Assembly: GCA_027482225.1 (NCBI GenBank)
Contig: JAIXWD010000017.1
Span: 62,001 to 126,000, forward strand
Direction of reading: 5' to 3'
DNA length: 64,000 nucleotides
DNA from: Bacteroidota bacterium
Lineage (GTDB): Bacteria > Bacteroidota > Bacteroidia > UKL13-3
Numbering within the stretch: the first letter of the stretch is position 1; each line of letters opens with the position of its first letter. The notes under the pieces were generated by a model. That model did no database searches and had not been told where the DNA came from. It saw only the letters and a list, made by a program, of their open reading frames with translations. Below are positions 19,266-28,222 of the stretch, one piece after another. Made by a program: the position numbers and the translations under genes.

Positions 19266-20099
19266 ATGGCACTCGATCAACTTGATGATGAATTTGTGGA
19301 TCAGAAGGAAATGAGTTTCTTCGATCATATTGATGCTTTCAGAGGGCATATTGTAAGGTCTGTTATAGCTATTTTAGTACTTGCTATTGCTGCCTTTTTT
19401 AACAAATATATTTTGTTTGATGTCATTATATTTGGTCCTGTTCATACCGATTTTTGGACATACCAAGTATTGTGTGATTTGTCTCATTTGGTTACCGATG
19501 GTGATGAGTATTGTATCAAAGAAATGGGTTTTGTGCTTTCTAACATCAGTATGAGTGGGCAATTTACCGAGCATATTTTTGTTTCTTTTGTTGCAGGGTT
19601 AATCCTCGCTTTCCCTTATATTTTATGGGAGTTGTGGCGTTTTATGAAGCCAGCATTAAGCACCAAGGAGATAAAGTATGCAAGAGGCTTGGTGTTTTTT
19701 AGTTCATCATTGTTTTTCATCGGTATATTGTTTGGTTATTTCTTTCTATCACCACTTTCTATCAATTTTTTAGGTTCATACAAAGTGAGTGAGTTGGTTA
19801 GTAATGAAATTAATCTCGATTCTTACGTGTCGTTTATTGCTACGTTAACTTTTGCAACAGGACTCATTTTTGAAATGCCTATTTTGGTCTATTTCTTGGC
19901 TAAAATTGGGGTGCTAGGTAGTGGGTGGATGCGCAAAAACAGACGTTACGCAGTAGTGGTTATTATGGTGTTGGCTGGTTTGTTAACTCCATCTCCCGAT
20001 ATTGCTAGTATGGTGCTTATGTTTATTCCACTTTATGGTTTATATGAGTTAAGCATATTGGTAGCGGTTAAGGTTGAAAAAGGAAATGTAATTAAGTAA
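19266..20099 (+). CDS. tatC: Sec-independent protein translocase TatC
   Basis: Core receptor of the twin-arginine translocase, inner membrane, 277 residues with six predicted helices. MSFFDHIDAFRGHIVRSV is the conserved cytoplasmic N-terminal motif; FVAGLILAFPYILWELWRFMKPAL and FATGLIFEMPILVYFLAKIG are family landmarks. The ATG at 19266 is chosen over a TTG at 19242 because a -7 element (19247-19254) lies between. tatA is not adjacent. It opens a tight same-strand run with rpiB, meaB and a flavin reductase. Confidence 0.95.
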   Translation: MALDQLDDEFVDQKEMSFFDHIDAFRGHIVRSVIAILVLAIAAFFNKYILFDVIIFGPVHTDFWTYQVLCDLSHLVTDGDEYCIKEMGFVLSNISMSGQFTEHIFVSFVAGLILAFPYILWELWRFMKPALSTKEIKYARGLVFFSSSLFFIGILFGYFFLSPLSINFLGSYKVSELVSNEINLDSYVSFIATLTFATGLIFEMPILVYFLAKIGVLGSGWMRKNRRYAVVVIMVLAGLLTPSPDIASMVLMFIPLYGLYELSILVAVKVEKGNVIK

Positions 20100-20120
20100 T
20101 TAATTGTAAACTAATATCAT

Positions 20121-20552
20121 ATGAAAATAGCAATTGGTGGCGACCACGCAGGTTTTACTTACAAACAAGAAATAATAGGCATGTTAACGCAAGCCGGACA
20201 TGAGGTAAAAGACTTTGGTCCGTTTAGCGATGCTTCTGTTGATTATCCTGATTTTGCACATCCCTTGGCAACTTCTGTTGAGCAAGGTGAAAACGAATTG
20301 GGCATTTTAATTTGTGGTAGCGGCAATGGTGTGGCTTTAACAGCCAATAAGCACCAAGGTATTCGTGCCGCGTTGTGTTGGCTGGATGAATTGGGGGCAC
20401 TTGCCCGTCAGCATAACGATGCAAACGTATTGTGCATACCTGCTCGCTTTATCTCTTTAGATTTAGCCAAGCAAATAACCAATACATTTATTAGCACTCC
20501 GTTTGAAGGTGGTAGACACGGAAACCGTGTAAACAAAATTTCGTGCGCTTAA
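20121..20552 (+). CDS. rpiB: ribose 5-phosphate isomerase B
   Basis: Interconverts ribose 5-phosphate and ribulose 5-phosphate in the pentose phosphate pathway. The 143-residue protein shows the RpiB/LacAB pattern: MKIAIGGDHAGFTYK at the N-terminus, ELGILICGSGNGVALTANKHQGIRAALCW near residue 57 and HNDANVLCIPARFIS. The active-site Cys in LICGSG is retained. It lies 21 bp after tatC. Confidence 0.94.
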   Translation: MKIAIGGDHAGFTYKQEIIGMLTQAGHEVKDFGPFSDASVDYPDFAHPLATSVEQGENELGILICGSGNGVALTANKHQGIRAALCWLDELGALARQHNDANVLCIPARFISLDLAKQITNTFISTPFEGGRHGNRVNKISCA

Positions 20553-20561
20553 TTTCTTAAT

Positions 20562-21470
20562 GTGAGCACCAATATCCCCGACATATTACGAAAACTTTAT
20601 AGTGGCGATAAACGTGCTTTAGCGCGCTGTATCACTTTGGTTGAAAACGAATGGCCTGGATATGAACAATTGTTGCAGCAACTTACCTTTGCTAAAAATA
20701 CTCCCGTTATTGGTATTACTGGTCCTCCGGGTGCTGGTAAAAGTACACTTATTGGAGCCTTGGCAGGATACATTACCTCATTAGGGAAAAAGTTAGCCAT
20801 TATAGCGGTTGACCCTAGTTCACCTTTTAATCGTGGTGCACTAATGGGCGACAGGCTGCGTATGAGCGATCATTACCTTAACCCCAATATTTTTATACGC
20901 AGCATGGCAAGTAGAGGTAGTTTAGGTGGGTTAGCGCCTAAAATATTTGAGGTGGCAGATATCATCAAAGCATCAGGTTTTGATTACATCATTATTGAAA
21001 CAGTTGGTGTAGGACAAAGTGAAGTAGAAATTGCTGCATTGGCTGATACAACAGTTTTAGCATTAGTACCTGAGGCCGGGGATGATATTCAAACCATAAA
21101 AAGTGGGGTGATGGAAATTGCCGATGTGTATGTATTAAACAAAGCCGACAGAGATGGTGCAAACACTTTTGTAAAAAACCTAAGCATGCTGGCTCATACC
21201 AATGCACACGATGGCTGGGAGGCTCCTGTAATTAAAACTGTAGCTACAAAAAATGAGGGCTTGGTTGAGTTGTTAGATGCTATAGAAAAGCACCACCAAC
21301 ATGAATTTAATAGCCATAAAAAAGCACATTTAATGACCGAAAAAGCCTTGATGTTGATACGTAATTTGCGTACTAAAGATATTTCATTTGAAACCATTGA
21401 ACAAGAATTGCAGCAATTAATGAATGATAAAAACTTTAACCTCTATCAATATGTTTCTAAATTTACTTAG
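20562..21470 (+). CDS. meaB: methylmalonyl-CoA mutase-associated GTPase MeaB
   Basis: G-protein chaperone that protects and reloads adenosylcobalamin-dependent methylmalonyl-CoA mutase. The 302-residue protein has Walker A GITGPPGAGKST near residue 51, IAVDPSSPFNRGALMGDR, the switch region GLAPKIFEV and IIETVGVGQSEVE near 145, and the specificity motif LNKAD near 193. It starts with GTG at 20562, 9 bp after rpiB. The mutase genes are not in this window, so partnership is inferred from the family. Confidence 0.93.
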   Translation: MSTNIPDILRKLYSGDKRALARCITLVENEWPGYEQLLQQLTFAKNTPVIGITGPPGAGKSTLIGALAGYITSLGKKLAIIAVDPSSPFNRGALMGDRLRMSDHYLNPNIFIRSMASRGSLGGLAPKIFEVADIIKASGFDYIIIETVGVGQSEVEIAALADTTVLALVPEAGDDIQTIKSGVMEIADVYVLNKADRDGANTFVKNLSMLAHTNAHDGWEAPVIKTVATKNEGLVELLDAIEKHHQHEFNSHKKAHLMTEKALMLIRNLRTKDISFETIEQELQQLMNDKNFNLYQYVSKFT

Positions 21471-21485
21471 GAGCTATTATCAAAG

Positions 21486-22061
21486 ATGAATATTTGTATC
21501 ATATCGGGTTCTGCTAGGGCCAATAATAACACCTTAAGGGTGGCAAAAGCAATTTCACAAAGGTTAATTGCTATAGGGCATCAGGTTTCGTTAATTGATT
21601 TTATAGGTTACGATATTCCACTTATTAATCAAGGTGAAATAAAGGCAGATAACTTTTCTCCGTTTCAACAAAGTATAGCTGATGGTATGCTGAACGCTAA
21701 TTCTATAATTGTAATAACACCAGAATACAACTGGAGCACCACGCCCGAAATTTTAAACTGGTTACATCGTTTTGGAGATAAAAAATTTGCTAACTTATTT
21801 AACGATAAAGTTTTTTCTACTGTTGGCGTATCTACCGGAAAAGGAGGTAAAGCACCTGCCATACACTTACACAGCATCTTAAATAAAATCATCAGCTTTA
21901 CGGATTTAAACAGTGTGGTTTCTCCTAAAATTTTTGAATCACATTATACCAAAGAAGTACTAGACGAGCATGGGGCTTCACTAGGAAATGATATGTTTGA
22001 TGCTGGTTTAAATGACTTTATTCATTACACTTTGCGCGTAACGCAAAGGTGGGTGGGATAA
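21486..22061 (+). CDS. NAD(P)H-dependent FMN reductase family protein
   Basis: Flavodoxin-fold reductase of 191 residues. FMN phosphate binding: IISGSARANNNTLRVA at the N-terminus; the loop TPEYNWSTTPEILNWLHRFG near residue 78 matches the family PEYN motif; GVSTGKGG follows near 118. It may reduce quinones, azo compounds or supply FMNH2. It is the last of the tatC run (15 bp gap) and is followed by the repeat arrays. Confidence 0.85.
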   Translation: MNICIISGSARANNNTLRVAKAISQRLIAIGHQVSLIDFIGYDIPLINQGEIKADNFSPFQQSIADGMLNANSIIVITPEYNWSTTPEILNWLHRFGDKKFANLFNDKVFSTVGVSTGKGGKAPAIHLHSILNKIISFTDLNSVVSPKIFESHYTKEVLDEHGASLGNDMFDAGLNDFIHYTLRVTQRWVG

Positions 22062-22208
22062 GTTACTGCCTCGCTTGTTGGCGACTATAGCGTAAGTTAT
22101 TATTTCGTAACCCCCGTGCGTATAAGCAAGTATTAAAACGAAGTTCAGCGGAGCTAAATGAGTTAAGGTACTACTTTAAAACCTACTTTGATTTTCTTAA
22201 TATTCCCC

Positions 22209-22806
22209 CTCTCGATACACTTCACTGCGTTTCGTACTCGAGGTGGCTGAGATTTTCAATTGATACAATTTAGCCTACTCGAGCCTAGTGGTGACCAAAG
22301 CGTCAGCATGAGCTTCGGGCGGGTTGTGTGTATGCTCTTGTATCGAGAGCATGAGTGAATTGAACAATCCCCTCTCGATAAAATTGCCCCAATGCTCTGG
22401 CCAATTGAGCAATCACTCGAGGTGGCTGAGATTTTCATTTGTAAAGTTACAGCCTCATCGAGTTTGCCTTGGGTAGATTGTGGGTGGAGCAAGTATCGAG
22501 ATGAGTAAAAGGAACTCCTTTTAAACGTACTTTGATTTTTTTAACAATCCGCCTCTCGATACACTTCACTGCGTTTCGTACTCGAGGTGGCTGAGATTTT
22601 CATTTGATACAATTTAGCCTACTCGAGTGAGCTTCGGGTGGGTTGCGCGTATGCGCTTGTATCGAGAGTGGGAATGAATTAAACAATCCGCCTCTCGATA
22701 CACTTCACTGCGTTTCGTACTCGAGGTGGCTGAGACTTTCAATTGATAGGTTATAGCCTCATCGAGTTTGCTTTGCATGGCCTGTGCTGATGAGCAAGTA
22801 TCGAGA
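22209..22806. repeat. array of four structured palindromic repeat units (left array)
   Basis: Units at 22209-22349, 22372-22501, 22553-22668 and 22692-22806. Each begins CTCTCGATA and ends TATCGAGA(G), so the ends are inverted repeats. Inside, CTCGAGGTGGCT pairs with AGCCTACTCGAG or AGCCTCATCGAG about 20 nt later, with further stem-prone sequence between the two helices, giving a cruciform or cloverleaf-like unit. Unit lengths are 141, 130, 116 and 115 bp; spacers are 22, 51 and 23 bp. The array ends 5 bp from the stop of the GIY-YIG gene. The region between 22062 and 22208 has no recognisable gene. Confidence 0.9.
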
Positions 22807-22811
22807 TGAAG

Positions 22812-23123
22812 CTACTTTCTACTTTTAACGAATTTCTTTTTGGATAAAGTTGGTAGTTTGTGAAAATTCTCCTCAATCAAAGCTTGCTTTTTAGCCCTTG
22901 ACCATTTCTTAATTTTTTGTTCAAAATAATATGCAGATTCTGGGTCGGTAAATGTTTCATAAAACAATAATTCAATCGGCCTTCTGTTGAAAGTGTAACT
23001 ACCAGGGTATTTTCCCGATTCATGTTCATTTATTCTTTTATCGAGATGATTAGTCATTCCAATGTAGAAACTATCATCAGCGCACTTTAAAATGTAAACA
23101 TAGAATATAGGGTGTATATGCAT
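22812..23123 (-). CDS. single-domain GIY-YIG endonuclease embedded in repeat arrays
   Basis: A 103-residue protein consisting almost only of a GIY-YIG domain: YVYILKCADDSFYIGMT (the two YI-containing strands), the catalytic-type Arg in LDKRINEH, the KYPGSYTFNRRPIELLFYE segment and the conserved Glu in YYFEQKIKKWSR, with a basic tail. It resembles the UhpG/YhbQ-like small GIY-YIG group. The ATG at 23121-23123 is preferred to a TTG two codons upstream. A TATATTTG -7 element (23127-23134) abuts it, implying an almost leaderless mRNA. It is flanked on both sides by palindromic repeat units, 5 bp from one and 52 bp from the other, suggesting gene and repeats form one element. Confidence 0.88.
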   Translation of the reverse strand: MHIHPIFYVYILKCADDSFYIGMTNHLDKRINEHESGKYPGSYTFNRRPIELLFYETFTDPESAYYFEQKIKKWSRAKKQALIEENFHKLPTLSKKKFVKSRK

Positions 23124-23175
23124 AGTCAAATATAATTCATTTTATAATTCAATACGGTTCATCTTAACAATCTAC

Positions 23176-23924
23176 CTCTCGATACGACCCGATTACTCGG
23201 GTCACTCGAGGTGGCTATTTGATAAGTTACAGCCTCATTGAGCCTGGTGGTGACCATAGCGTCAGTGTTTGCCCCGAGTACTCGGGGTAACGAGATGTGG
23301 GATTTAATTTGAGAATCGCCTCTCGATAACCCGAGTACTCGGGTCCCCAATTCTCAGGCCATTGAGCAATCACTCGAGGTGGCTGTTTCTTCCATTTGTT
23401 TAGCTACAGCCTCATCGAGTTTGCCTTGGGTTGTGGGTAGAGCAAGTATCGAGATGAGTAAAAGGAACTCCTTTTAAACGTACTTTGATTTTTTTAACAT
23501 TCCGCCTCTCGATACACTTCAATGCGTTTCGTACTCGAGGTGGCTGAGATTTTCAATTGATACAATTTAGCCTACTCGAGCCTAGTGGTGACCAAAGCGT
23601 CAGCATGAGCTTCGGGCGGGTTGTGTGTATGCGCTTGTATCGAGAGCATGAGTGAATTGAACAATCCCCTCTCGATAATATTGCCCCCATGCTCGGCCCT
23701 TTGAGCAATCACTCGAGGTGGCTGAGAGTTCCATTTGTTAAATTACAGCCTCATTGAGTTTGCTTTGGGTGATTTGTGTGTAGGTGCTTGTATCGAGATG
23801 TAGGATTTAATTTGAGAATCACCTCTCGATAACCCGAGTACTCGGGGCCCCAAATTCAATGGCCCATTGAGCAATCACTCGAGGTGGCTGAGATTTTCGT
23901 TTGATACGTTATAACCACATCGAG
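23176..23924. repeat. array of five structured palindromic repeat units (right array)
   Basis: Units at 23176-23295, 23320-23454, 23506-23646, 23669-23798 and 23823-23924. The same CTCTCGATA / TATCGAGA ends and central CTCGAGGTGGCT / AGCCTCATCGAG pair are present. Units five, six and nine carry an extra hairpin near the left end, such as GACCCGATTACTCGGGTC or CCCGAGTACTCGGG. Spacers are 24, 51, 22 and 24 bp. The last unit is truncated or diverged at its right end and stops 12 bp before the PhoD gene stop codon. Units at 23506-23798 copy the 293-bp pair at 22209-22501. Confidence 0.9.
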
Positions 23925-23936
23925 CAATCGCTATAT

Positions 23937-25298
23937 TTACCGTTTAGCCTTCAACTCATCTTCACCCAATTTGTGTTCCCATTTTAATGAACCATTTTTA
24001 TCAAAGCACTGCATACTTAAAATTCGTTTACCACGGGTTCCGCTAATACTTATGTTGCAAAAATTATTTTCCATTACCAATGTATTGGCAACACGCATAG
24101 GGTTATTAAATTCGAGGCTTTTACTTATATCACTGGCACGGCTGCTGATGGCGCTGCTTGTTAAATCATGTAACGCATAGCCAAGGCTGGTTTCAACCGT
24201 TGTGTTTTTAATCAATTCGGTATGATGCCTATCGCCTGTTAAAAATATCACGCCACTAATTTTATTTACTACTATAAAATTAATGATGCGTTCGCGTTCT
24301 TTCTTATAAAAATTATAACTTTCTTTATCTGTGTTTTCATTTAAAAACTGGCCACCAATTGCAATAAATTTAAACGGTGCTCGGCTATAAACTAAGTTAT
24401 TAAATAACCACTGTATTTGCTGTTCGCCAAGTTGTGTTTTATCTGGGTTTAACGAGTCGTTTAAAAACTGGTAATCCCTAAAATAACGGTCGTCAAGCAT
24501 AAAAAAATCAGCATCGCTAAAACTAAACATACTATAAATGCCTTGGTTATTTTCGCCATACGTTTTATTGGCCCAATAGCTTTTAAAAAGACCCAATGTG
24601 GTTTCTTTTAATGGGTATGTTTTACAGGCATCATTACTTCCAAAATCATGGTCATCCCAGGTTGCATAATGGATACGCGATGCCAAAAATGGTTGTAAGT
24701 TTTTATCTGCACGGGTATGTTGGTACCTGTAATTTAATCCACTAATACTCCCATAATCCGCTTCACGCGTGTAGGTGTTATCACCCAACCACAACATAAA
24801 ATCGCTAGGTTTTTCATTCATTTTAAGTAAAATTTCAGTTCCTTGTCCATAAGGTTTCCCTGGTCTATCATATGCGCTATCATTTACATACAAACAACTG
24901 CCCACTAAAAAATTAAAATCAGGTGCGTTGGTTCTCCACTCCCACAAAGGTTTGGTTTTAAAAGTGAGTGGATATGGGAAATTAGCTACTTTGCCATCCA
25001 ATAAAATCTGGTAATTATACGTTTTACCCATAGCCAAATTGCCAATTATAAAATGGTGGTTGGTTATTTGGCAATTGTCAACGGTTTTGGTTAGGGTTGA
25101 TGCATTTTTAGTATCATCGTTTGCAATCCAATATTGCAGGCATACTTTTTTAGCACATTGGGTTTGGAGCCAAATGGCCGTTTCTCTATGTTCCATATAA
25201 CCTGGCATTGGCCCTGCTAAAATGGTTGGCTTTTGTGCAAAAGATTCTAAAACAAAAAAGGTTAAAACAGTAAGTAAAATTGATTTTAAGATAACCAT
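23937..25298 (-). CDS. PhoD-like alkaline phosphatase/metallophosphoesterase
   Basis: Secreted or periplasmic phosphatase of 453 residues. Signal peptide: MVILKSILLTVLTFFVLESFAQ. An Ig-like N-terminal domain (about 25-125) precedes the catalytic domain, where metal ligands are visible in FLVGSCLY, MLWLGDNTYTREADY near residue 168, TWDDHDFGSNDA near 213 and LTGDRHHTEL near 350. This is the PhoD order of motifs. It probably releases phosphate from phosphodiesters and monoesters outside the cell. Its stop codon lies 12 bp from the last repeat unit. Confidence 0.88.
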   Translation of the reverse strand: MVILKSILLTVLTFFVLESFAQKPTILAGPMPGYMEHRETAIWLQTQCAKKVCLQYWIANDDTKNASTLTKTVDNCQITNHHFIIGNLAMGKTYNYQILLDGKVANFPYPLTFKTKPLWEWRTNAPDFNFLVGSCLYVNDSAYDRPGKPYGQGTEILLKMNEKPSDFMLWLGDNTYTREADYGSISGLNYRYQHTRADKNLQPFLASRIHYATWDDHDFGSNDACKTYPLKETTLGLFKSYWANKTYGENNQGIYSMFSFSDADFFMLDDRYFRDYQFLNDSLNPDKTQLGEQQIQWLFNNLVYSRAPFKFIAIGGQFLNENTDKESYNFYKKERERIINFIVVNKISGVIFLTGDRHHTELIKNTTVETSLGYALHDLTSSAISSRASDISKSLEFNNPMRVANTLVMENNFCNISISGTRGKRILSMQCFDKNGSLKWEHKLGEDELKAKR

Positions 25299-25516
25299 AT
25301 GGATATGATTTTTATCATTAGTAAAGGTACAAAGGTTACTAAAGGAAAATGAAGATACCGCCTTGCTTTGTTAGTTAATTGTAAATCAACACAATAAAAA
25401 ATTTACAGACAAAAAAAACCAAACTTGTAAAAAACTTGTTGGTAGTGCTATTAAATCACTTATATTTCACCAAATTTGCATCCCTTTAATTTAATATTAA
25501 GGATTAACATCCAACA

Positions 25517-26380
25517 ATGAGACAGTTAAAAATTAGTAAGCAGTTTACCAACCGTGAGAGTAAATCGCTAGACAAGTACCTGAACGAAATTAGTAAAGTT
25601 TCCATGATTGATGCCCAAGAGGAAGTGGAACTTGCACGTAGAATACGTGAAGGAGATCAGGTAGCACTAGAACGATTGGTAAATGCAAATCTTCGTTTCG
25701 TGGTTTCGGTATCTAAACAATACCAAAATCAAGGTTTAACCTTAGGCGATTTAATTAACGAAGGAAATTTAGGACTTATTAAAGCTGCCAAACGCTTTGA
25801 CGAAACCCGCGGTTTCAAATTTATCTCATATGCCGTTTGGTGGATTCGTCAATCTATTTTACAGGCGTTAGCCGATCAATCACGTATTGTTCGTTTACCG
25901 TTAAATAAAGTAGGTTCAATTGGTCGTATTGGTGGTGTTGCAGCTAAATTGGAGCAAAGATTAGAGCGAGAGCCAACAGTTGAAGAAATTGCCATTGAAA
26001 TGGACTTACCACTACAAGAAGTGGAAAACGCATTGCGTTCAACAGGAAGGCACTTATCTATTGATGCACCTTTAACCGAAGGCGAGGATAACACCTTGTT
26101 AGGTATTTTAGATAGCAACGATGAGCCAAGACCAGATGTGCAATTGATTAACGAGTCGTTGCAAAAAGAAATTAACCGTGTTATTTCTACACTTAGCGAA
26201 AAAGAACGCGATGTTTTGAAATATTACTACGGATTAGATGGTGGCCCAGCGCACACCCTAGAAGACATTAGCGAAAAAATTGGTTTAACGCGTGAGCGTG
26301 TTCGTCAAATTAAAGAAAAAGCTTTACGCAGATTACGTAAATCTAGTAAGAGTAAAATCTTAAAAGCGTATTTAGGATAA
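25517..26380 (+). CDS. rpoD: primary RNA polymerase sigma factor
   Basis: Sigma-70 factor of 287 residues, the short RpoD form typical of Bacteroidota, which lacks most of region 1.1. Region 1.2 is [26 protein letters not shown]; region 2 contains [51 protein letters not shown]; region 3 [18 protein letters not shown]; region 4 ends with the helix-turn-helix [27 protein letters not shown]. It should direct the TAnnTTTG promoters seen across the window. Confidence 0.95.
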   Translation: MRQLKISKQFTNRESKSLDKYLNEISKVSMIDAQEEVELARRIREGDQVALERLVNANLRFVVSVSKQYQNQGLTLGDLINEGNLGLIKAAKRFDETRGFKFISYAVWWIRQSILQALADQSRIVRLPLNKVGSIGRIGGVAAKLEQRLEREPTVEEIAIEMDLPLQEVENALRSTGRHLSIDAPLTEGEDNTLLGILDSNDEPRPDVQLINESLQKEINRVISTLSEKERDVLKYYYGLDGGPAHTLEDISEKIGLTRERVRQIKEKALRRLRKSSKSKILKAYLG

Positions 26381-26415
26381 ACACTAAACAATTTTTCGTT
26401 TATAATTCATTAAAA

Positions 26416-26445
26416 ACATCTGCCACAAAACGGCAGATGTTTTTT
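26416..26445 (+). terminator. intrinsic terminator of rpoD
   Basis: Stem ACATCTGCC / GGCAGATGT (26416-26424 with 26432-26440), 7-nt loop, five T following. It lies 36 bp after the rpoD stop. Confidence 0.85.
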
Positions 26446-26506
26446 ATTTTTGACAGGTTCAATACCCATAATTGGTATGGGTTTAATTTTTGATTGAAAC
26501 CAAAAC

Positions 26507-27340
26507 ATGCAAAACAATTTTAGGCCACAAGGCTTTAGTATATTACCACCTGTTGTTAAAAACCTGATTATTATTAACGGGTTATTATTCCTTATTAGTG
26601 TTGTTCTCGAAGATCGATTAGGATACAACTTGAATCAAAAATTCGGTTTGTATTATCCCGAGTCTACTTTATTTAGGCCGTTTCAAATTATTACGCATAT
26701 TTTTATGCATGGCAGTTTTATGCACTTGTTTTTTAATATGTTTAGTTTGTGGATGTTTGGTAGCGCATTAGAAAATTATTGGGGTCCGAAACGGTTTTTT
26801 GTGTATTATTTTGTAACTGGGTTTGGTGCAGCAGCGCTTCATTTGGGTATTAATGCTTACGAAATTAACCAGGTAAAAGAAGTAATTAATGCCTACTTGT
26901 CAAATCCAAGTTACGAGGCGTTTTATGAAATTCAACAATTAGATACACGCCTTTTTGATGTTGATCAATTGCAAGATTTTTTAAGAAACTGGAGTACAGA
27001 TAAGGCAAACCCTCAATACACACAATATGCTCGCGAAATTGCAGAAGCGCTTCTGCAGCGCAAGCTTAACGTGCCAACAGTTGGTGCAAGTGGTGCTGTT
27101 TATGGTTTGTTACTGGCATTTGGTATGTTGTTTCCAAATACTTTGTTGTTTATGATTTTTATTCCTGTACCCATTAAAGCCAAATATTTTGTAATGCTTT
27201 ATGGCTTGCTAGAGTTGTATCAAGGTATTTCAAATAATCCGGGTGATAATGTGGCGCATTTTGCCCATTTAGGTGGCATGCTTTTTGGCTTCATCTTAAT
27301 TAAGTATTGGAATAAAACACGTAGAGATACGTTCTATTAA
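26507..27340 (+). CDS. rhomboid family intramembrane serine protease
   Basis: Inner-membrane protease of 277 residues with six or more helices. The catalytic Ser is in VGASGAVYGLLLAFG near residue 190 and the His in HFAHLGGMLFGFIL near 253; HIFMHGSFMHLFFNMFSLWMFG carries the conserved HxxxHxxxN element near 62. A 70-residue charged insertion sits between helices 3 and 4 (about 118-185), unusual for the family. It is 13 bp upstream of a second rhomboid gene. Confidence 0.92.
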   Translation: MQNNFRPQGFSILPPVVKNLIIINGLLFLISVVLEDRLGYNLNQKFGLYYPESTLFRPFQIITHIFMHGSFMHLFFNMFSLWMFGSALENYWGPKRFFVYYFVTGFGAAALHLGINAYEINQVKEVINAYLSNPSYEAFYEIQQLDTRLFDVDQLQDFLRNWSTDKANPQYTQYAREIAEALLQRKLNVPTVGASGAVYGLLLAFGMLFPNTLLFMIFIPVPIKAKYFVMLYGLLELYQGISNNPGDNVAHFAHLGGMLFGFILIKYWNKTRRDTFY

Positions 27341-27353
27341 GTAGTCTATTCTT

Positions 27354-28220
27354 ATGAATCTCTTTCAGGAAATAAAACAAAATTACCTACTAAATAATCA
27401 TGCTGTTAAGCGTATCATAGCTGCAAATGTTGCCGTTTTTTTAACACTTGCCGTGGTAAATGTGTTTTCGTTTTTATTTAATAGTGGTGTTTCAACACAA
27501 TCGTTTACCAGTTATTTTACTTTACCCGCCAACCTATCTGCCTTTGCCTTTAAACCTTGGAGTATATTTACATACATGTTTTTGCATAGCGGCTTTTTGC
27601 ACATATTATTTAACATGCTTTGGTTGTATTGGATGGGTGGTTTGTTACATGAATATTTAGGAAACAAACGTGTTTACCAATCGTATTTTTTAGGAGGTAT
27701 TTTTGGAGGGGTTGTATACATATTGGCCTATAATGTTTTTCCTGCTTTTAATGAGGCTAAACAAGCTGCATATGCACTTGGTGCATCAGCAGGGGTTTTA
27801 AGTATTGTAATATCAGTCGCAACACTTCTTCCAAATTACCAAATTCGGTTGCTTTTTTTTGGTGATGTTAAATTAAAGTGGATTGCAATAATTAGTGTAA
27901 TACTTGATTTAATTAGTATACCAAACGGAAACGCAGGTGGGCACATTGCACATATAGGTGGAGCTATATTTGGTTTTTTATTTATTAAGCACCTTTATAC
28001 CAACACGGTTTTTGATAAATTTTTTGATACAATAGGTAGCCTTTTTAGTAAAAAATCAAAATTGAAAGTACACTACAAAACAATGCACAAAGGCGATAAA
28101 GTAAATGTGCGTGTTACCCAAAAGGATGTGGATTTGATATTGGATAAAATATCAAAAAGTGGTTACGAAAGCTTGAGTAAGCGAGAAAAAGAAATTTTGT
28201 TTAAAGCTAGCAATGATTAG
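27354..28220 (+). CDS. rhomboid family intramembrane serine protease (second copy, C-terminal extension)
   Basis: 288 residues. MFLHSGFLHILFNMLWLYWMGG near residue 73 is the HxxxHxxxN element, the catalytic Ser is in LGASAGVLSIV and the His in HIAHIGGAIFGFLF near 196. About 70 C-terminal residues form a soluble charged domain (KVHYKTMHKGDKVNVRV to the end), with ILDKISKSGYESLSKREKEIL, the conserved tail often found on Bacteroidota rhomboids. It follows the first rhomboid by 13 bp and precedes the EEP gene by 2 bp. Confidence 0.92.
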   Translation: MNLFQEIKQNYLLNNHAVKRIIAANVAVFLTLAVVNVFSFLFNSGVSTQSFTSYFTLPANLSAFAFKPWSIFTYMFLHSGFLHILFNMLWLYWMGGLLHEYLGNKRVYQSYFLGGIFGGVVYILAYNVFPAFNEAKQAAYALGASAGVLSIVISVATLLPNYQIRLLFFGDVKLKWIAIISVILDLISIPNGNAGGHIAHIGGAIFGFLFIKHLYTNTVFDKFFDTIGSLFSKKSKLKVHYKTMHKGDKVNVRVTQKDVDLILDKISKSGYESLSKREKEILFKASND

Positions 28221-28222
28221 TT

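Noticed and set aside
22256..22492. Open reading frames inside the palindromic repeats (also 23159-23350)
   Set aside because: They follow the repeat units and change with them, start and stop inside conserved stems, and have no protein family features.
22209..23924. CRISPR array
   Set aside because: The repeats are 115-141 bp with internal palindromes, and the short spacers between them are themselves repeated. No cas genes are present.
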